From positions 1 through 22,512 of the forward strand of contig JAEXAR010000010.1 in NCBI GenBank assembly GCA_023394415.1: DNA of 22,512 nucleotides. Reading direction: 5' to 3'. This DNA comes from Bacteroidota bacterium. Its GTDB lineage: Bacteria; Bacteroidota; Bacteroidia; Flavobacteriales; Weeksellaceae. The position numbers and the translations under genes were made by a program. Every line of letters starts with the position of its first letter. The stretch's first letter is position 1. Of this stretch, positions 6,965 through 14,917 are shown piece by piece. The notes below the pieces were generated by a model. That model saw only the letters and a list, made by a program, of their open reading frames with translations, was not told the origin of the DNA and ran no database searches.

Positions 6965-7234
6965 ATGAATATTCAAAAAATTAAAATTTTTAATTTCTTT
7001 TCAAGTGTAATTACTGTTATAAATTATATTATATACAGTATTTCTTTTCGATTTAATTTCAATTTTTTTTTGACACTTTTATTTTTATTAGCAATAACTA
7101 ACATTGTACTTAATTTTTTATTCTTATATGAATCAAAAAAAAATAATTTATTAAACAATCGGATTTTATTTAATTTTATATTAACTATAATGATAAATAT
7201 TGGATTGTTATTCTTATGGTTTGATTTAAAATAA
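6965..7234 (+). CDS. small three-helix membrane protein, possible immunity partner
   Basis: An 89-residue, extremely hydrophobic protein (MNIQKIKIFNFFSSVITV at the start) with three predicted membrane helices at about 10-28, 32-55 and 67-86 and a Lys/Asn-rich loop (YESKKNNLLNNR) between the second and third. The ATG at 6965 is one base after the stop of the lipoprotein gene, which points to translational coupling; an in-frame GTG at 6914 would overlap that gene. Base use is visibly more AT-rich than in neighbouring core genes. A strong terminator follows at 7255, closing a two-gene unit. I cannot assign a family. Protection against the upstream protein is a guess from position and topology. 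Confidence 0.65.
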   Translation: MNIQKIKIFNFFSSVITVINYIIYSISFRFNFNFFLTLLFLLAITNIVLNFLFLYESKKNNLLNNRILFNFILTIMINIGLLFLWFDLK

Positions 7235-7254
7235 TAAAACAAACATCTATAAAT

Positions 7255-7286
7255 AAAATATCACTAATGATTTAGTGATATTTTTT
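7255..7286 (+). terminator. intrinsic terminator of the two-gene AT-rich unit
   Basis: A 13-bp perfect stem (7255-7267 with 7272-7284, core ATCACTAA/TTAGTGAT, loop TGAT) runs into a T-run ending at 7286. It ends where the next gene's -7 box begins. Confidence 0.82.
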
Positions 7287-7293
7287 ATATTTG
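7286..7293 (+). promoter_or_regulatory. -7 box TATATTTG ahead of the outer-membrane barrel gene
   Basis: TATATTTG fits TAnnTTTG and lies 46 bases before the ATG at 7340. It directly abuts the upstream terminator. A -33 TTTG is not seen because that place is taken by the terminator stem. Confidence 0.5.
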
Positions 7294-7339
7294 TTGTAAC
7301 AAATAATTTTTAATCAATACTAATAACTTAAAAATTGAT

Positions 7340-10027
7340 ATGAAGAAAACTCTTGCTCTGTTATTTGTACTGTGTATCACAGTATTTTCTTTTGCGCAGA
7401 AAACACTTTCAGGAAAAATTTTAGATGATGACGGACAACCTGTTCCCAGCGCATCAGTTACGGTAGAAGAACCGGGTAAAGATGCCATTATCGCTTACGG
7501 CATATCCAACTCAAAAGGAGAATATAAAGTGACCTTTACTTCGGATGAAGCTAACGTAGATGTAAAAGTGAAAGCCTTTAACCAAAAAACATTGGTAAAA
7601 CAGGTGCGCAACGAAACTCAAAATATGAATTTCAATCTGCAGAGCGAAGCTACTGAAATAAAGGAAGTAAAACTAAAAACCAAACTTATTACCAAACGTG
7701 GCGATACCATTTCTTATGATATCAGTGAGTTTGACAGCAAAGCAGACCGCACACTTTCAGATGTTTTGAAAAAAATCCCCGGAATTGAAGTTAATTCAAC
7801 AGGACAAATACTTTATCAGGGTGAGCCTATCAGTCAATTCACCGTAAATGGGAAAAACCTTATGGAAGGTGGTTATGGCGCTATTGTAAACTCCTTACCA
7901 AAAGACGCCGTACAAAAGATGGAAGTGATGGAAAATCATCAACCCATAAAAATTCTACAGGATAAAGTGCCTTCAGATAAGGCTGCCATCAATATAAAAC
8001 TTAAGAAAAGTGTAACAATGACAGGTCGTGGTGAAGTGGGAGCCGGACTTTCTCCGTTCCTGTGGAATGTAAAACTCACACCAATGTTTTTCGGACAAAA
8101 AAACCAATGGGTTCTGAACTATAAAACCAATAACAATGGCGAAGCGGTAGAAAATGAACGAAATATGCTTGCATTCGGTAATCGATGGGAAGGGATGAGA
8201 AGACAGGCGTCCCAAAGAAACTGGCTTGGCGTAGATAAAGCAGGAACTCCACCAGTTCCAGAGAAGAGATATTTAATGAATAATGTGCATTATCTGTCAG
8301 CCAATCTTCTTACTAATCCTTTTAAAAATAAGGAGTGGGAACTGAAAATAAATAGCAATTATACTAACAATACCATTACAAGAGAGTCCCAATCAGAAAC
8401 TATTTATGAAGCTAATTCACAGTTTCCGAATGGAAAAGTAACTTCAGAAAGAAGCAATAAGTTTTATGACAATGAACTGAAAGGAGAAATAATTTTCTCA
8501 AAAAATGCTAAAAAGGGATTCTTCAAAAATACAACTACCTGGAACCGCTTTTGGAATGTAGATAGAGGATTTATAAGAAACACAGATAATACCATAAATA
8601 ATGAAAACTTTTTTATGGATGAAAGTTTCGACACGCCATCAAGTATGTTCCAAAACTCATTAAGCACCATTATTCCATTTAAAGAAAAACTGGTGAATTT
8701 TATGAGCTATGTAAACTATCAAAAAGATAAGCAAGAGCTTTCTACTTTATATGATGGGATAGATTTGAGTCAGTTTTTTGGTAACGGAAGAAATTATTCA
8801 AGATTAGACCAAAATCTTTGGCTGAAATCCGGAAACATTAGCCATTCTGCTTCTGTAGGATTTAATTATAATAAATGGACCATTACACCAAGAATAGGTT
8901 TGGATCTATCTTTCAATAATATGGAATCTAAACTTTATGGCGACAGAACTTTGCTTGAGGAGCGTTTCCGCAATGATATTACTTGGAATGAGATCAATCC
9001 TTATACTGCTTTGGAACTTAATTTTAAAAATAATGGGTTGAGCTTAAACATTAATATGCCGGTGAATTTCTACAGTATGGATTTCAAGGATGATATTAGA
9101 CATACCGGAAGGGAATTAAGCAAAACCGTTTTTGAACCAAGTATTTGGGCAAATTATGAGTTCGCTTCATTCTGGAAGGCATCACTCTTCTCTAACATCA
9201 ATTATGATTTTGGAAATTTCGGTTCAATATATAGTGGTGAGATGTTTACAAGTCCATTATCGCCAAATTTGAAAAATTCTGACATTCCTGAAAACCGATC
9301 CATTTCTTTTGGACCAAGATTAGAGTACAGAAACCCACTGAATAATCTCTTCTTTAATGTAAGATACAATTACAATCAATTCAAAAGAAATTTAATTGGT
9401 AAGACCTCCTTACTTTCCGGTTCCAGAATGTCTTATGAAATGATCAATTACGATAATACAACGCAATCGCAGTCGGAAGCTGTTGAAATTGGAAAATACT
9501 TCCCAAAATTTAAGACCAATCTTTCCTTTAATTTTTCAAACAGAGATTCTAATTCCTTAAGTTTAGATTATAATAATAATTTAATTGAAAATAAATCAAA
9601 CGGTCAGTCTGCAGGTCTAAAGTTCAATAACACCTATTTTTCTTGGATGAGTTTGGATTATAACTTGTCTATGAACTGGAACAAAAACACCAATCTTTAC
9701 AGAAATTTCACCAATAAATCTTCTGGGTGGAACCACAATTTGGCAGCATACTTCTATCCGAAAGAAAACCATACATTTGGCTTCTTCTGGGATGATATGA
9801 CCTCAACACAGAGTAATGAAAGCCGTAGAAATAAGTTTTTCGATGCCAGTTATCAGTTTACTTGGGCCAAGAAGAAAATCGATTTTGAGTTGAAATGGCT
9901 CAATATCGGTAACAATAAGGTTTTTGAAACTATTGGGTACGATGCTGTAAACTTAGCAACTTTTAGGAGCTCAATGCAAATCCGTCCAAGCCAGTTTATG
10001 TTCACCGTGAAATTTAATTTTAAATAA
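7340..10027 (+). CDS. outer-membrane beta-barrel protein, TonB-receptor-like with carboxypeptidase-like N-terminal domain
   Basis: An 895-residue protein. Residues 1-19 are a signal peptide (VFSFAQ end). About 20-105 form a carboxypeptidase-regulatory-like beta-sandwich (KTLSGKILDDDGQPVPSASV). A plug-like domain follows at about 115-225, with TLSDVLKKIPGIEVNSTG, ISQFTVNGKNL and DAVQKMEVMENHQPIKIL. The rest is a long barrel rich in alternating aromatic strands, ending in FMFTVKFNFK, which suits outer-membrane insertion. This matches the TonB-dependent-receptor-like proteins of Flavobacteriia that are paired with GLPGLI genes. The GLPGLI gene starts seven bases downstream, so the two are surely co-transcribed. 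No SusD-like partner is present, and the substrate is unknown. Confidence 0.88.
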   Translation: MKKTLALLFVLCITVFSFAQKTLSGKILDDDGQPVPSASVTVEEPGKDAIIAYGISNSKGEYKVTFTSDEANVDVKVKAFNQKTLVKQVRNETQNMNFNLQSEATEIKEVKLKTKLITKRGDTISYDISEFDSKADRTLSDVLKKIPGIEVNSTGQILYQGEPISQFTVNGKNLMEGGYGAIVNSLPKDAVQKMEVMENHQPIKILQDKVPSDKAAINIKLKKSVTMTGRGEVGAGLSPFLWNVKLTPMFFGQKNQWVLNYKTNNNGEAVENERNMLAFGNRWEGMRRQASQRNWLGVDKAGTPPVPEKRYLMNNVHYLSANLLTNPFKNKEWELKINSNYTNNTITRESQSETIYEANSQFPNGKVTSERSNKFYDNELKGEIIFSKNAKKGFFKNTTTWNRFWNVDRGFIRNTDNTINNENFFMDESFDTPSSMFQNSLSTIIPFKEKLVNFMSYVNYQKDKQELSTLYDGIDLSQFFGNGRNYSRLDQNLWLKSGNISHSASVGFNYNKWTITPRIGLDLSFNNMESKLYGDRTLLEERFRNDITWNEINPYTALELNFKNNGLSLNINMPVNFYSMDFKDDIRHTGRELSKTVFEPSIWANYEFASFWKASLFSNINYDFGNFGSIYSGEMFTSPLSPNLKNSDIPENRSISFGPRLEYRNPLNNLFFNVRYNYNQFKRNLIGKTSLLSGSRMSYEMINYDNTTQSQSEAVEIGKYFPKFKTNLSFNFSNRDSNSLSLDYNNNLIENKSNGQSAGLKFNNTYFSWMSLDYNLSMNWNKNTNLYRNFTNKSSGWNHNLAAYFYPKENHTFGFFWDDMTSTQSNESRRNKFFDASYQFTWAKKKIDFELKWLNIGNNKVFETIGYDAVNLATFRSSMQIRPSQFMFTVKFNFK

Positions 10028-10034
10028 TCAGAAA

Positions 10035-10940
10035 ATGAAAAACCTTACTTTTATATTCCTTCTTTTTGGATTGATGGTTTCTGCTCAAAACACCAGGATT
10101 ATATATGAATATTATTTCAAACCGGATTCATTGAAGCAGGATGATACCAAGAAAGAGTTGATGTATCTGGATATCACCAAATCCGGATCCAAATTTTACA
10201 GTCGAGACAAAGCAATACAAGATTCTACCATAAATGCAGAAATGCAAAAGCAAATGGCTCTAAATTCCGGTAGTGGTTCATTTTCCTTCAAAGCAAGTTC
10301 TGGGAAGCCGGCATTGGTAAATTATAAGGTTATCAAATCATATCCGGATTTTCAGTCGGTACTTCATACCAATATCCATAGGTATAATTATAAGGTAAAA
10401 GAAACGGAGCCTATAAACTGGATGATTCTATCAGAAAATAAGACAATTGGAGATTTTAAAGCTCAAAAAGCTACCGCAGATTTTGGCGGAAGACAATGGG
10501 TTGCTTGGTTTACAATGGACATTCCGTTTCAGGACGGGCCTTACAAATTCAGTGGTTTACCGGGATTAATTTTGGAACTTGAAGATACCAAACAGCAACA
10601 CTCTTTTAAATTTGCTGGCAGTAAAAATTTTTCAGAAGTTACCTTGGTAAGTGATACTTCTGCAAAATCTGGCGGTAACGGTATGGTAATGATAGGTATT
10701 GGGAATGGTAAAGAAATAGAAGTAACAGAAGAAAAATTCAACCAACTTTGGAATGAATACAAGAATGATCCGGTGAAAGATATGCGCCAAATGATGAGCC
10801 GTCCCGGAATGCAGTTTCGTGTAAATATCAATGGTAAAGAAATCACAGATCCAACAGAAATGATAAGAAGTCAGGAGAAGGTTTTAAAAGAAAGCATTAA
10901 GCGAGACAACAATCAAATCGAACCATCGCTTTATAAATAA
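10035..10940 (+). CDS. GLPGLI family protein
   Basis: A 301-residue exported protein with a signal peptide at residues 1-17. The family-naming motif GLPGLI is at 174-179 within DGPYKFSGLPGLILELED, preceded by QKATADFGGRQWVAWFT. Family proteins are small secreted proteins of Bacteroidota of unknown function, often encoded next to TonB-receptor-like barrels, as here (seven-base gap). The shared operon suggests that both act at the outer membrane. A strong terminator follows one base after the stop. A second family member lies at 19399-20280, with closely similar central and C-terminal segments (YKNDPVK followed by a Met- or Ser-containing RQ stretch). Confidence 0.95.
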   Translation: MKNLTFIFLLFGLMVSAQNTRIIYEYYFKPDSLKQDDTKKELMYLDITKSGSKFYSRDKAIQDSTINAEMQKQMALNSGSGSFSFKASSGKPALVNYKVIKSYPDFQSVLHTNIHRYNYKVKETEPINWMILSENKTIGDFKAQKATADFGGRQWVAWFTMDIPFQDGPYKFSGLPGLILELEDTKQQHSFKFAGSKNFSEVTLVSDTSAKSGGNGMVMIGIGNGKEIEVTEEKFNQLWNEYKNDPVKDMRQMMSRPGMQFRVNINGKEITDPTEMIRSQEKVLKESIKRDNNQIEPSLYK

Positions 10941-10941
10941 T

Positions 10942-10970
10942 AAAATTCCCGAAAAGTTTCGGGAATTTTT
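10942..10970 (+). terminator. intrinsic terminator of the barrel/GLPGLI operon
   Basis: A 13-bp perfect stem (10942-10954 with 10957-10969, core TTCCCGAAA/TTTCGGGAA) runs into a T-run. It begins two bases after the GLPGLI stop. Confidence 0.9.
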
Positions 10971-10988
10971 ATTCTAATAGAAATAAAG

Positions 10989-10996
10989 TAAATTTG
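10989..10996 (+). promoter_or_regulatory. -7 box TAAATTTG ahead of the KdsC-like gene
   Basis: TAAATTTG matches TAnnTTTG and would start a transcript near 11001, giving a leader of nearly 60 bases. No -33 TTTG is seen upstream. Confidence 0.45.
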
Positions 10997-11000
10997 AGGG

Positions 11001-11041
11001 TTTCACTTCGTGAAAGTTTGAATTTTCGACGAAATTTTTTT
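11001..11041 (+). promoter_or_regulatory. leader with two mutually exclusive hairpins and a T-run (possible attenuator)
   Basis: Hairpin A pairs TTTCAC (11001-11006) with GTGAAA (11010-11015). Hairpin B pairs 11007-11015 with 11024-11033, nine base pairs with G11028 bulged and an eight-base loop, and is followed by A and seven T (11035-11041). The two share bases 11010-11015 and so cannot both form. This is the layout of an anti-terminator/terminator switch; no ligand or leader peptide is evident, and a chance match is possible in such AT-rich DNA. Confidence 0.35.
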
Positions 11042-11057
11042 AGAAAAATAACAACAA

Positions 11058-11576
11058 ATGTCCTACAAAACCAGACTTAATAATATAAAAGCCTTCGTGT
11101 TTGATGTAGATGGTGTCTTTACAGATGGAAGCGTGTATCTTTTGCCGGGAGGAAGCATGTCGCGCGTGATGAACGTTCTTGATGGTTATGCAGTGGTAAA
11201 AGCAATAAAAAGTGGCTATAAAATCGGCGTTATTACCGGAGGTGATGATCCTATGGTAAGACATCGCCTCAATTATCTTGGAATTAAAGATTATTACGCC
11301 AAATCTCTTGATAAAACAGTTGATTTTGAAGATTTTAAATCTAAAAATAACGTGTCTGATAGTGAAATTCTAATGATGGGTGATGATTTACCGGATATGC
11401 CAATTATGAGAAGAATAGCTATATCAACCTGTCCTATAAATGCAGTGCCAGAAGTGAAGGCCATATCAGATTATATCTCCAACGTTCACGGTGGAAAAGG
11501 TGCGGTGCGTGATGTTATCGAACAGGTGATGAAAGTACAAGGAAAGTGGATTGAAGATAATACTCAGTCGGTTTAG
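11058..11576 (+). CDS. KdsC-like HAD-superfamily phosphatase (3-deoxy-manno-octulosonate-8-phosphatase type)
   Basis: A 172-residue HAD phosphatase of the capless C0/KdsC type, in which KDO-8-phosphate is hydrolysed to KDO for lipopolysaccharide synthesis. Motif I is FDVDGVFTDG with D16 as nucleophile and D18 as acid/base. Motif II is ITGGDD with T60. Motif III Lys is probably in KSLDKT (about residue 86). Motif IV is MMGDDLPDMP (106-115). The C-terminal VHGGKGAVRDVIEQV is typical for KdsC, whose tail completes a neighbouring active site in the tetramer. Length and motifs fit KdsC, but without KDO genes nearby the exact substrate remains probable rather than certain. maf follows at 157 bases with a weak hairpin between. 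Confidence 0.88.
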   Translation: MSYKTRLNNIKAFVFDVDGVFTDGSVYLLPGGSMSRVMNVLDGYAVVKAIKSGYKIGVITGGDDPMVRHRLNYLGIKDYYAKSLDKTVDFEDFKSKNNVSDSEILMMGDDLPDMPIMRRIAISTCPINAVPEVKAISDYISNVHGGKGAVRDVIEQVMKVQGKWIEDNTQSV

Positions 11577-11577
11577 C

Positions 11578-11596
11578 TTGGCATCATGCCAATTTT
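11578..11596 (+). terminator. weak hairpin with short T-run after the KdsC-like gene
   Basis: TTGGCAT (11578-11584) and ATGCCAA (11586-11592) are perfect complements around one base, so the real stem is about five to six pairs; TTTT follows. It begins two bases after the stop codon. It may terminate weakly. Confidence 0.45.
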
Positions 11597-11732
11597 AAAT
11601 AAATTCTATAAAAGAAAATTAAAAGTTTAGGTATCTTAATTAAAAGTTACACTTATATTCATTTATGAACTCCTAAATAGTCTTAACTTTTCAATTCTCT
11701 TCATGGTTTTTAAATATTACTATAATAACGAA

Positions 11733-12305
11733 ATGTCCCAATATAAAATTCTTCTCGCTTCCAAATCTCCCCGCAGAAAAGAACTTCTCGAAAGTTTAGG
11801 ATATACTTTTGACACTATTTCTATTGATTGTGATGAGGTTTTTCCCGACAATCTTGAAACCGATAAAATTGCAGGCTATCTTTCGGAACTTAAAGCCAAT
11901 GCTTACAGGGATTTAAAAGAAAACGAAATTTTAATCACCGCAGATACGATTGTCGCATTAAATGGCGAGGTTCTAGGCAAACCCGTTGATGAATTGCACG
12001 CCAAAGAAATGCTCCGTAAACTTTCAGGGAAGATCCATGAGGTTTATACCGGAATCACGATCAGAACTATAAAAACAGAAGTTACCCAAACAGATGTTGC
12101 GCATGTGGAATTTTCAGAATTAACAGATGATGAAATAGATACTTATGTGAAGAATTTTCGGCCTTTGGATAAAGCTGGCAGCTACGGAATACAGGAATGG
12201 ATTGGTATGGCAAAAGCCACCACAATCAACGGCAGTTATTACACCATTATGGGATTGCCAACACATCTTATCTACGAAGAATTAAGAAAAATTCAAGGAG
12301 CTTAA
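11733..12305 (+). CDS. maf: Maf-family nucleotide pyrophosphatase
   Basis: A 190-residue protein with the Maf signature YKILLASKSPRRKELLESLG at residues 4-23, where the SxxR(R)xE motif binds the nucleotide. LITADTIVALNGEVLGKP at about 68-84 contains the catalytic Asp (D71), and YTGITI and DKAGSYGIQ are also present. Maf proteins hydrolyse nucleoside triphosphates (dTTP/UTP or modified bases) to monophosphates and are thought to remove non-canonical nucleotides. KAGSYGIQ suggests the dTTP/UTP-type (YhdE) group, a judgement from memory. The ATG at 11733 is preferred, since the earlier ATG at 11703 adds ten residues outside the conserved start. Confidence 0.95.
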   Translation: MSQYKILLASKSPRRKELLESLGYTFDTISIDCDEVFPDNLETDKIAGYLSELKANAYRDLKENEILITADTIVALNGEVLGKPVDELHAKEMLRKLSGKIHEVYTGITIRTIKTEVTQTDVAHVEFSELTDDEIDTYVKNFRPLDKAGSYGIQEWIGMAKATTINGSYYTIMGLPTHLIYEELRKIQGA

Positions 12306-12329
12306 TTTTATTTTAAACTTAAAAATTAA

Positions 12330-12337
12330 TACTTTTG
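12330..12337 (+). promoter_or_regulatory. -7 box TACTTTTG ahead of sprE
   Basis: TACTTTTG matches TAnnTTTG, 80 bases upstream of the sprE ATG. The leader would be about 75 bases and is otherwise featureless apart from a partial complementarity of AACAATT and AATTGT. Confidence 0.4.
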
Positions 12338-12417
12338 ATGTCATAACAATTTCTGTTTTCTCTTAAAAATTAGGGGTTTACACAATAAAACGGCAATTGT
12401 AAAGTTATCAATCTACG

Positions 12418-14886
12418 ATGAAAAAAAATATATTTTTTCTGCTTTCCACAATCATAATTCTTGTAGCTTGCAAATCGCGCAGTAACGAGAAAAAAAGTGG
12501 AGCGTTAGCCGGATTCTCTTCATACTATAACACCATTTTCAACAGCAAAGAGGCACTTGACACAGAGTTGAGATCCAGAAAATCAACTTATGTAGACAAT
12601 TTTTATGTCCCTTATATTGCCCTCTTAAAATATGATGAACAACCTTTGGGAAGTGAAGTTGGCAACGCATCATTTTTCGGTGAAGATCAAAATTTTCAGC
12701 CAAAAGGTTCTGGAATATCTAAATCAGCTACAGTTCTTCAAATTTCTGAGTCTAAAGCGCTTAAAGCTATTAGTAAGTATTCGGTTTTGAAGGAGGGAGA
12801 AGAAAAAAACAAGAGAATGTTTGATGCCCATTTATTGTTGGCACAATCGAGGTTGTATATGAACAAGCCACTCGAAGCTCTGGAAGCACTAAACTATATT
12901 TTCAATAATATGAAAAAGGATAAGCGTGTGGATCTGGCAAGAATTTATCAGGCACAGGCTTATGCGAAGATGCAAGATTATTATAGAGCGAATGAAGTTT
13001 TTTTAGCTCTAAAAAATGAAGATTTAAAAAAGGAATATCAAAAAATTTATTCCGTTTATTATTCGGAAATGCTTTTAGCTGCAGGAAAAAAGGAAGAAGC
13101 AGTATCAATGTTAGAAGAGGCTTTTTCAGTAAATAAAAACCGTGAGCTTCGCAGTAGAATTGCTTTTCTTCGTGGACAGATTTTTGCGGGATTGGGAAAA
13201 AATGAGGAAGCCAGAGAAAGCTTTACAACGGCATACAAATATTCTAATAATTTTGAATTTGAGGTAAAATCTCAGGTAGAAATTGCAAAAACTTTCAATA
13301 CCGGGGATGATTATGAAGGTGCCAAAAAATATATTGAGGATATCAGTAAAAAAGGAACTTACGCATCCAGAAAAAATGAGTTTTATTATGCATTAGGATT
13401 AATGGCTAACAAAGCTGGAAAACAGGACGAAGCTCAAGAATTTTTCAATAAAGCTAAATATGAAAAAGTTTCTGACCCCCAAATCAGAGGATTAACTTAT
13501 TATGAAATTGGAAAATTTTATGCCGACAAAAACGACTATATTTCTGCAGGTGCTTACTACGATTCAGCATTAGCAGTGATGAGCTATGAGCCTTTTAAGC
13601 AAGAACTCTCCTTGCTTTCAAAAAATATTAAAGATGTGTCCCGCAACTATTATCTTATAAAGAAAAACGACAGCATTCTTGCCTTAACCAAAATGTCAGA
13701 AGCTCAAAAAACGGCTTACTTTAATAAATATATAGAAGGTATTAAAGCTAAAGAAGCCATTGCAGAAGCTGAAAAAAAGAAAGCAGAACGCAACAAAGGT
13801 TTCGATACCGGAGATTATAATGCTAATTCAGTTTTTGCAAACAATAGAGGCAATAATTTTCAGGATTTTTCAAATTCTTCAGGAGGCAAAAGTGGGTTTT
13901 ACTTTGCTAATGCTAATACGGTTTCTAAAGGTCAGTCTGATTTCAAACAGATTTGGGGTGGAAGATCTTTGGTTGATAACTGGAGTTTTTCTAATCGTTC
14001 TGCATCTATAGAAGATGCTAAAAATGAAGCATTAGGTTTGGAATCTGCACAAAATCCTAGAAGGTTTGAGTCGGATTATTATATCGAGAAAATTCCTACG
14101 GATGCTACACAAATTTTAGCATTAAAAAAAGATAGGGACACCGCAAGTTTAGGACTTGGAAGGATGTATGAAAATTATTTTTCAGATACAGAATTGGCAA
14201 CAAAAACGCTTTATGATCTTGTAGACAATAATCCTGAGGAAGAGGTGAAGTTGCAGGCTCTTTATACGATATTTGCTATCAATTATGAAAAGAAACCTTC
14301 ATCAGCAGAACGCGCTAAAACAATGATTTTAAGTGAGTTTCCATATACGTCATATGCTGAATTTGTTAAAAATCCAAAAAACACGGGATTTTCTAAATCA
14401 ACTCCAGAAGTTGAAAAATTGTATATCGAGGCGTTTAATCTTTATGAGCAAGAAAAGTATGAAGAATCGAAATCTTTAATTTCGCAAGCTCTTGAAAAAT
14501 ATCCGAAGGATGCTTTGGTTCCGAAATTTACATTGTTGAATGCCTTTAATACAGGTAAAACAGCGGGTAAAGAAATCATGATTCTTCAGCTTGAACAATT
14601 GGCTCTGAATTATTCTAAAACCAATGAAGGCATAAAAGCTGCGCAAATGCTCCAATATTTAAAAACTGATCTGAATATGCAAATGACAGATGCTTCTGGT
14701 AATGTTATTAAGCAGACGAATCAGAATGTGCCACCACAAAATGTTCCGCAGCAGAATACTAATTTCGGTAGACCGGATAATACAGATGATCAATTAAGTG
14801 CTGAAGAAAAAAGGTTAATCGAAGAGGTGGCCAGATTACAAGAGCAACAAAAAAAACAAAGACAAAAACCCACTAAAAAAGACTAA
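12418..14886 (+). CDS. sprE: type IX secretion system periplasmic lipoprotein PorW/SprE
   Basis: An 822-residue TPR lipoprotein. The signal ends LVAC with the lipidated Cys at 18. The start FSSYYNTIFNSKEALDTEL resembles the N-terminal domain of SprE (a Tyr-Asn-x-x-(F/Y)-N-x-x-E-A motif). Several tetratricopeptide-like repeats follow (for example LEALEALNYIFNNM, AYAKMQDYYRANEVF, AAGKKEEAVSMLEEAF, GLGKNEEARESFTTAY). The middle segment SGFYFANANTVSKGQSDF, then WGGRSLVDNWSFSNR, is a hallmark of SprE/PorW. The last 60 residues are Gln/Asn/Lys-rich. In Flavobacterium johnsoniae and Porphyromonas gingivalis the protein is needed for T9SS secretion and links PorN-ring components to the translocon. 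No other T9SS gene is in the window. The gene is monocistronic with a strong terminator directly behind it. Confidence 0.88.
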   Translation: MKKNIFFLLSTIIILVACKSRSNEKKSGALAGFSSYYNTIFNSKEALDTELRSRKSTYVDNFYVPYIALLKYDEQPLGSEVGNASFFGEDQNFQPKGSGISKSATVLQISESKALKAISKYSVLKEGEEKNKRMFDAHLLLAQSRLYMNKPLEALEALNYIFNNMKKDKRVDLARIYQAQAYAKMQDYYRANEVFLALKNEDLKKEYQKIYSVYYSEMLLAAGKKEEAVSMLEEAFSVNKNRELRSRIAFLRGQIFAGLGKNEEARESFTTAYKYSNNFEFEVKSQVEIAKTFNTGDDYEGAKKYIEDISKKGTYASRKNEFYYALGLMANKAGKQDEAQEFFNKAKYEKVSDPQIRGLTYYEIGKFYADKNDYISAGAYYDSALAVMSYEPFKQELSLLSKNIKDVSRNYYLIKKNDSILALTKMSEAQKTAYFNKYIEGIKAKEAIAEAEKKKAERNKGFDTGDYNANSVFANNRGNNFQDFSNSSGGKSGFYFANANTVSKGQSDFKQIWGGRSLVDNWSFSNRSASIEDAKNEALGLESAQNPRRFESDYYIEKIPTDATQILALKKDRDTASLGLGRMYENYFSDTELATKTLYDLVDNNPEEEVKLQALYTIFAINYEKKPSSAERAKTMILSEFPYTSYAEFVKNPKNTGFSKSTPEVEKLYIEAFNLYEQEKYEESKSLISQALEKYPKDALVPKFTLLNAFNTGKTAGKEIMILQLEQLALNYSKTNEGIKAAQMLQYLKTDLNMQMTDASGNVIKQTNQNVPPQNVPQQNTNFGRPDNTDDQLSAEEKRLIEEVARLQEQQKKQRQKPTKKD

Positions 14887-14914
14887 AAAACGGCGGAATT
14901 TTTTCCGCCGTTTT
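14887..14914. terminator. bidirectional terminator between sprE and tryptophanase
   Basis: A 12-bp stem (AAAACGGCGGAA at 14887-14898 with TTCCGCCGTTTT at 14903-14914, loop TTTT). T-runs follow on both strands, so it can serve both convergent genes; it starts one base after the sprE stop and ends three bases before the tnaA stop. Confidence 0.9.
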
Positions 14915-14917
14915 GTT

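Noticed and set aside
13760..14011. Second plus-strand frame within sprE
   Set aside because: It overlaps the conserved middle segment of SprE in another frame and has no start context.
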